A stretch of 64,000 bases of DNA. Source: Glaciimonas sp. PCH181 (GTDB lineage: Bacteria; Pseudomonadota; Gammaproteobacteria; Burkholderiales; Burkholderiaceae_D). The stretch spans positions 186,001-250,000 of the forward strand of contig NZ_PYFP01000003.1 of the NCBI RefSeq assembly GCF_003056055.1, in the 5' to 3' direction. The translations under genes and the position numbers were made by a program. Below the pieces are notes generated by a model, which saw nothing but the letters and a program-made list of their open reading frames with translations, was not told the DNA's origin and did not search any database. Shown here piece by piece: positions 63,543 through 64,000 of this stretch. The number at the start of each line of letters is the position of its first letter. Position 1 is the stretch's first letter.

Positions 63543-64000
63543 TTAAAATTCGGCCAAAATTGTTTCTGTAGCGGATACTTTGTCGCCAACAGCGACTTTC
63601 GGTGTTGCCGTTAAAGGCAGATACACATCCACCCGTGAGCCAAAACGGATGAAACCATAACGCTGACCGCGGGTTAAAACATCTGCAACTTTAACGTAAC
63701 AAAGAATACGTCGTGCAATCAACCCTGCCACTTGCACACAAGTCACGGTTTGTCCGTTTGCCGCAGTGATGACCAACGCGTTACGTTCGTTTTCAATCGA
63801 TGCTTTATCCAGATCGGCATTGACAAACTTGCCGGGAAAATATTGGACTGTTTCGATCTTCCCATCCACTGGCGCACGATTTGAATGCACATTGAAGACA
63901 TTCATAAAGACGCTAATTTTGAGGGCTTCACGGTTCGCGTAAGGGTCATGGGCTTTTTCGACCACCACAATACGACCATCGGCTGGCGAAATCACCGCGC
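63543..64000 (-). CDS. psd: phosphatidylserine decarboxylase, N-terminus cut by window edge
   Basis: Pyruvoyl-dependent enzyme converting phosphatidylserine to phosphatidylethanolamine. The visible C-terminal 152 codons include [24 protein letters not shown] (typical of the short PSD-A class), ENERNALVI and [10 protein letters not shown]. The self-cleavage site is [11 protein letters not shown], where the Gly-Ser bond breaks to give the small alpha chain with its pyruvoyl group. The reading frame continues past 64000 (an alanine codon precedes VISPADG), so the real start is outside. Upstream partner of pssA. Confidence 0.95.
   Translation of the reverse strand, partial: AVISPADGRIVVVEKAHDPYANREALKISVFMNVFNVHSNRAPVDGKIETVQYFPGKFVNADLDKASIENERNALVITAANGQTVTCVQVAGLIARRILCYVKVADVLTRGQRYGFIRFGSRVDVYLPLTATPKVAVGDKVSATETILAEF

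Noticed and set aside
1..64000. Prophage, integron, tRNA-linked island
   Set aside because: No integrase, structural phage gene, tRNA or attachment-site duplication was found by reading the sequence.

Overview
The window looks like chromosomal DNA of a Gram-negative betaproteobacterium, most likely Burkholderiales, family Oxalobacteraceae (Collimonas/Glaciimonas-like). This is inferred from two trimeric porins of the beta-proteobacterial type, PcaR-type IclR regulators, a TctDE-type two-component system and the minus-strand block psd-pssA-leuA. No rRNA, tRNA, IS element, prophage or CRISPR array was seen. Species assignment is not possible from this sequence alone.

Layout. (1) 1-11.3 kb is an aromatic/hydroaromatic catabolic island. 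Minus-strand genes (MHS transporter, porin, type II dehydroquinase, a 3-dehydroshikimate dehydratase TIM barrel, a shikimate/quinate dehydrogenase-like enzyme and an HPPD-like VOC protein) convert quinate or shikimate to protocatechuate. Two IclR regulators separate them from plus-strand pcaH-pcaG-pcaB-pcaCD, which take protocatechuate to 3-oxoadipate. The Pseudomonas QuiC1 fusion is split into two genes here, and the PcaC and PcaD domains are fused in C-then-D order. A near-identical 14-bp motif lies in both divergent promoter regions. (2) 11.8-14.3 kb carries a membrane diguanylate cyclase and an unknown coiled-coil protein. (3) 14.5-22.3 kb is a LysR gene divergent from an operon for sulfur amino acids: a polar amino-acid ABC importer, a cysteine-dioxygenase-like cupin, a four-domain rhodanese and a cystathionine beta-lyase-like enzyme. 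(4) 22.4-29.2 kb holds a NitT/TauT-type ABC importer, divergent from a TctD/TctE-like two-component pair followed by a TTG-start porin. (5) 29.5-34.7 kb is a set of single genes: a four-repeat membrane protein, a DUF1059 protein, a methyltransferase, an acetyltransferase and a GAF-PAS-PAS-GGDEF protein. (6) 35.2-44.9 kb is a peptide-uptake operon with two paralogous binding proteins, an exported M3 peptidase, two permeases and a double ATPase.

(7) 44.9-50 kb is the accessory region. An R-S-ExE ADP-ribosyltransferase gene, visibly AT-rich and effector-like, lies between two directly repeated ~140-bp units. Each unit, read on the minus strand, carries anti-Shine-Dalgarno motifs followed by a Rho-independent terminator, so each looks like a small RNA gene. 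Next to it are a small lysine-rich unknown gene and a lipobox-bearing subtilisin autotransporter. (8) 50.7-52.7 kb has an MdfA-like efflux pump and a DJ-1/PfpI protein. (9) 53-59.9 kb is a GntP permease, RidA, N-acyl-D-amino-acid deacylase, RpiR regulator, fold-III PLP dehydratase and KDG-kinase-like cluster. It fits D-amino acid use, or more specifically an (N-acyl-)D-glucosaminate to KDPG route. (10) 59.9-64 kb returns to housekeeping genes: a ChaC-like cyclotransferase, leuA, pssA and a truncated psd.

The best candidates for undescribed biology are the effector gene bracketed by anti-SD RNA repeats and the cystine/persulfide operon. The split QuiC1 and the amino-sugar-acid cluster are good secondary leads.
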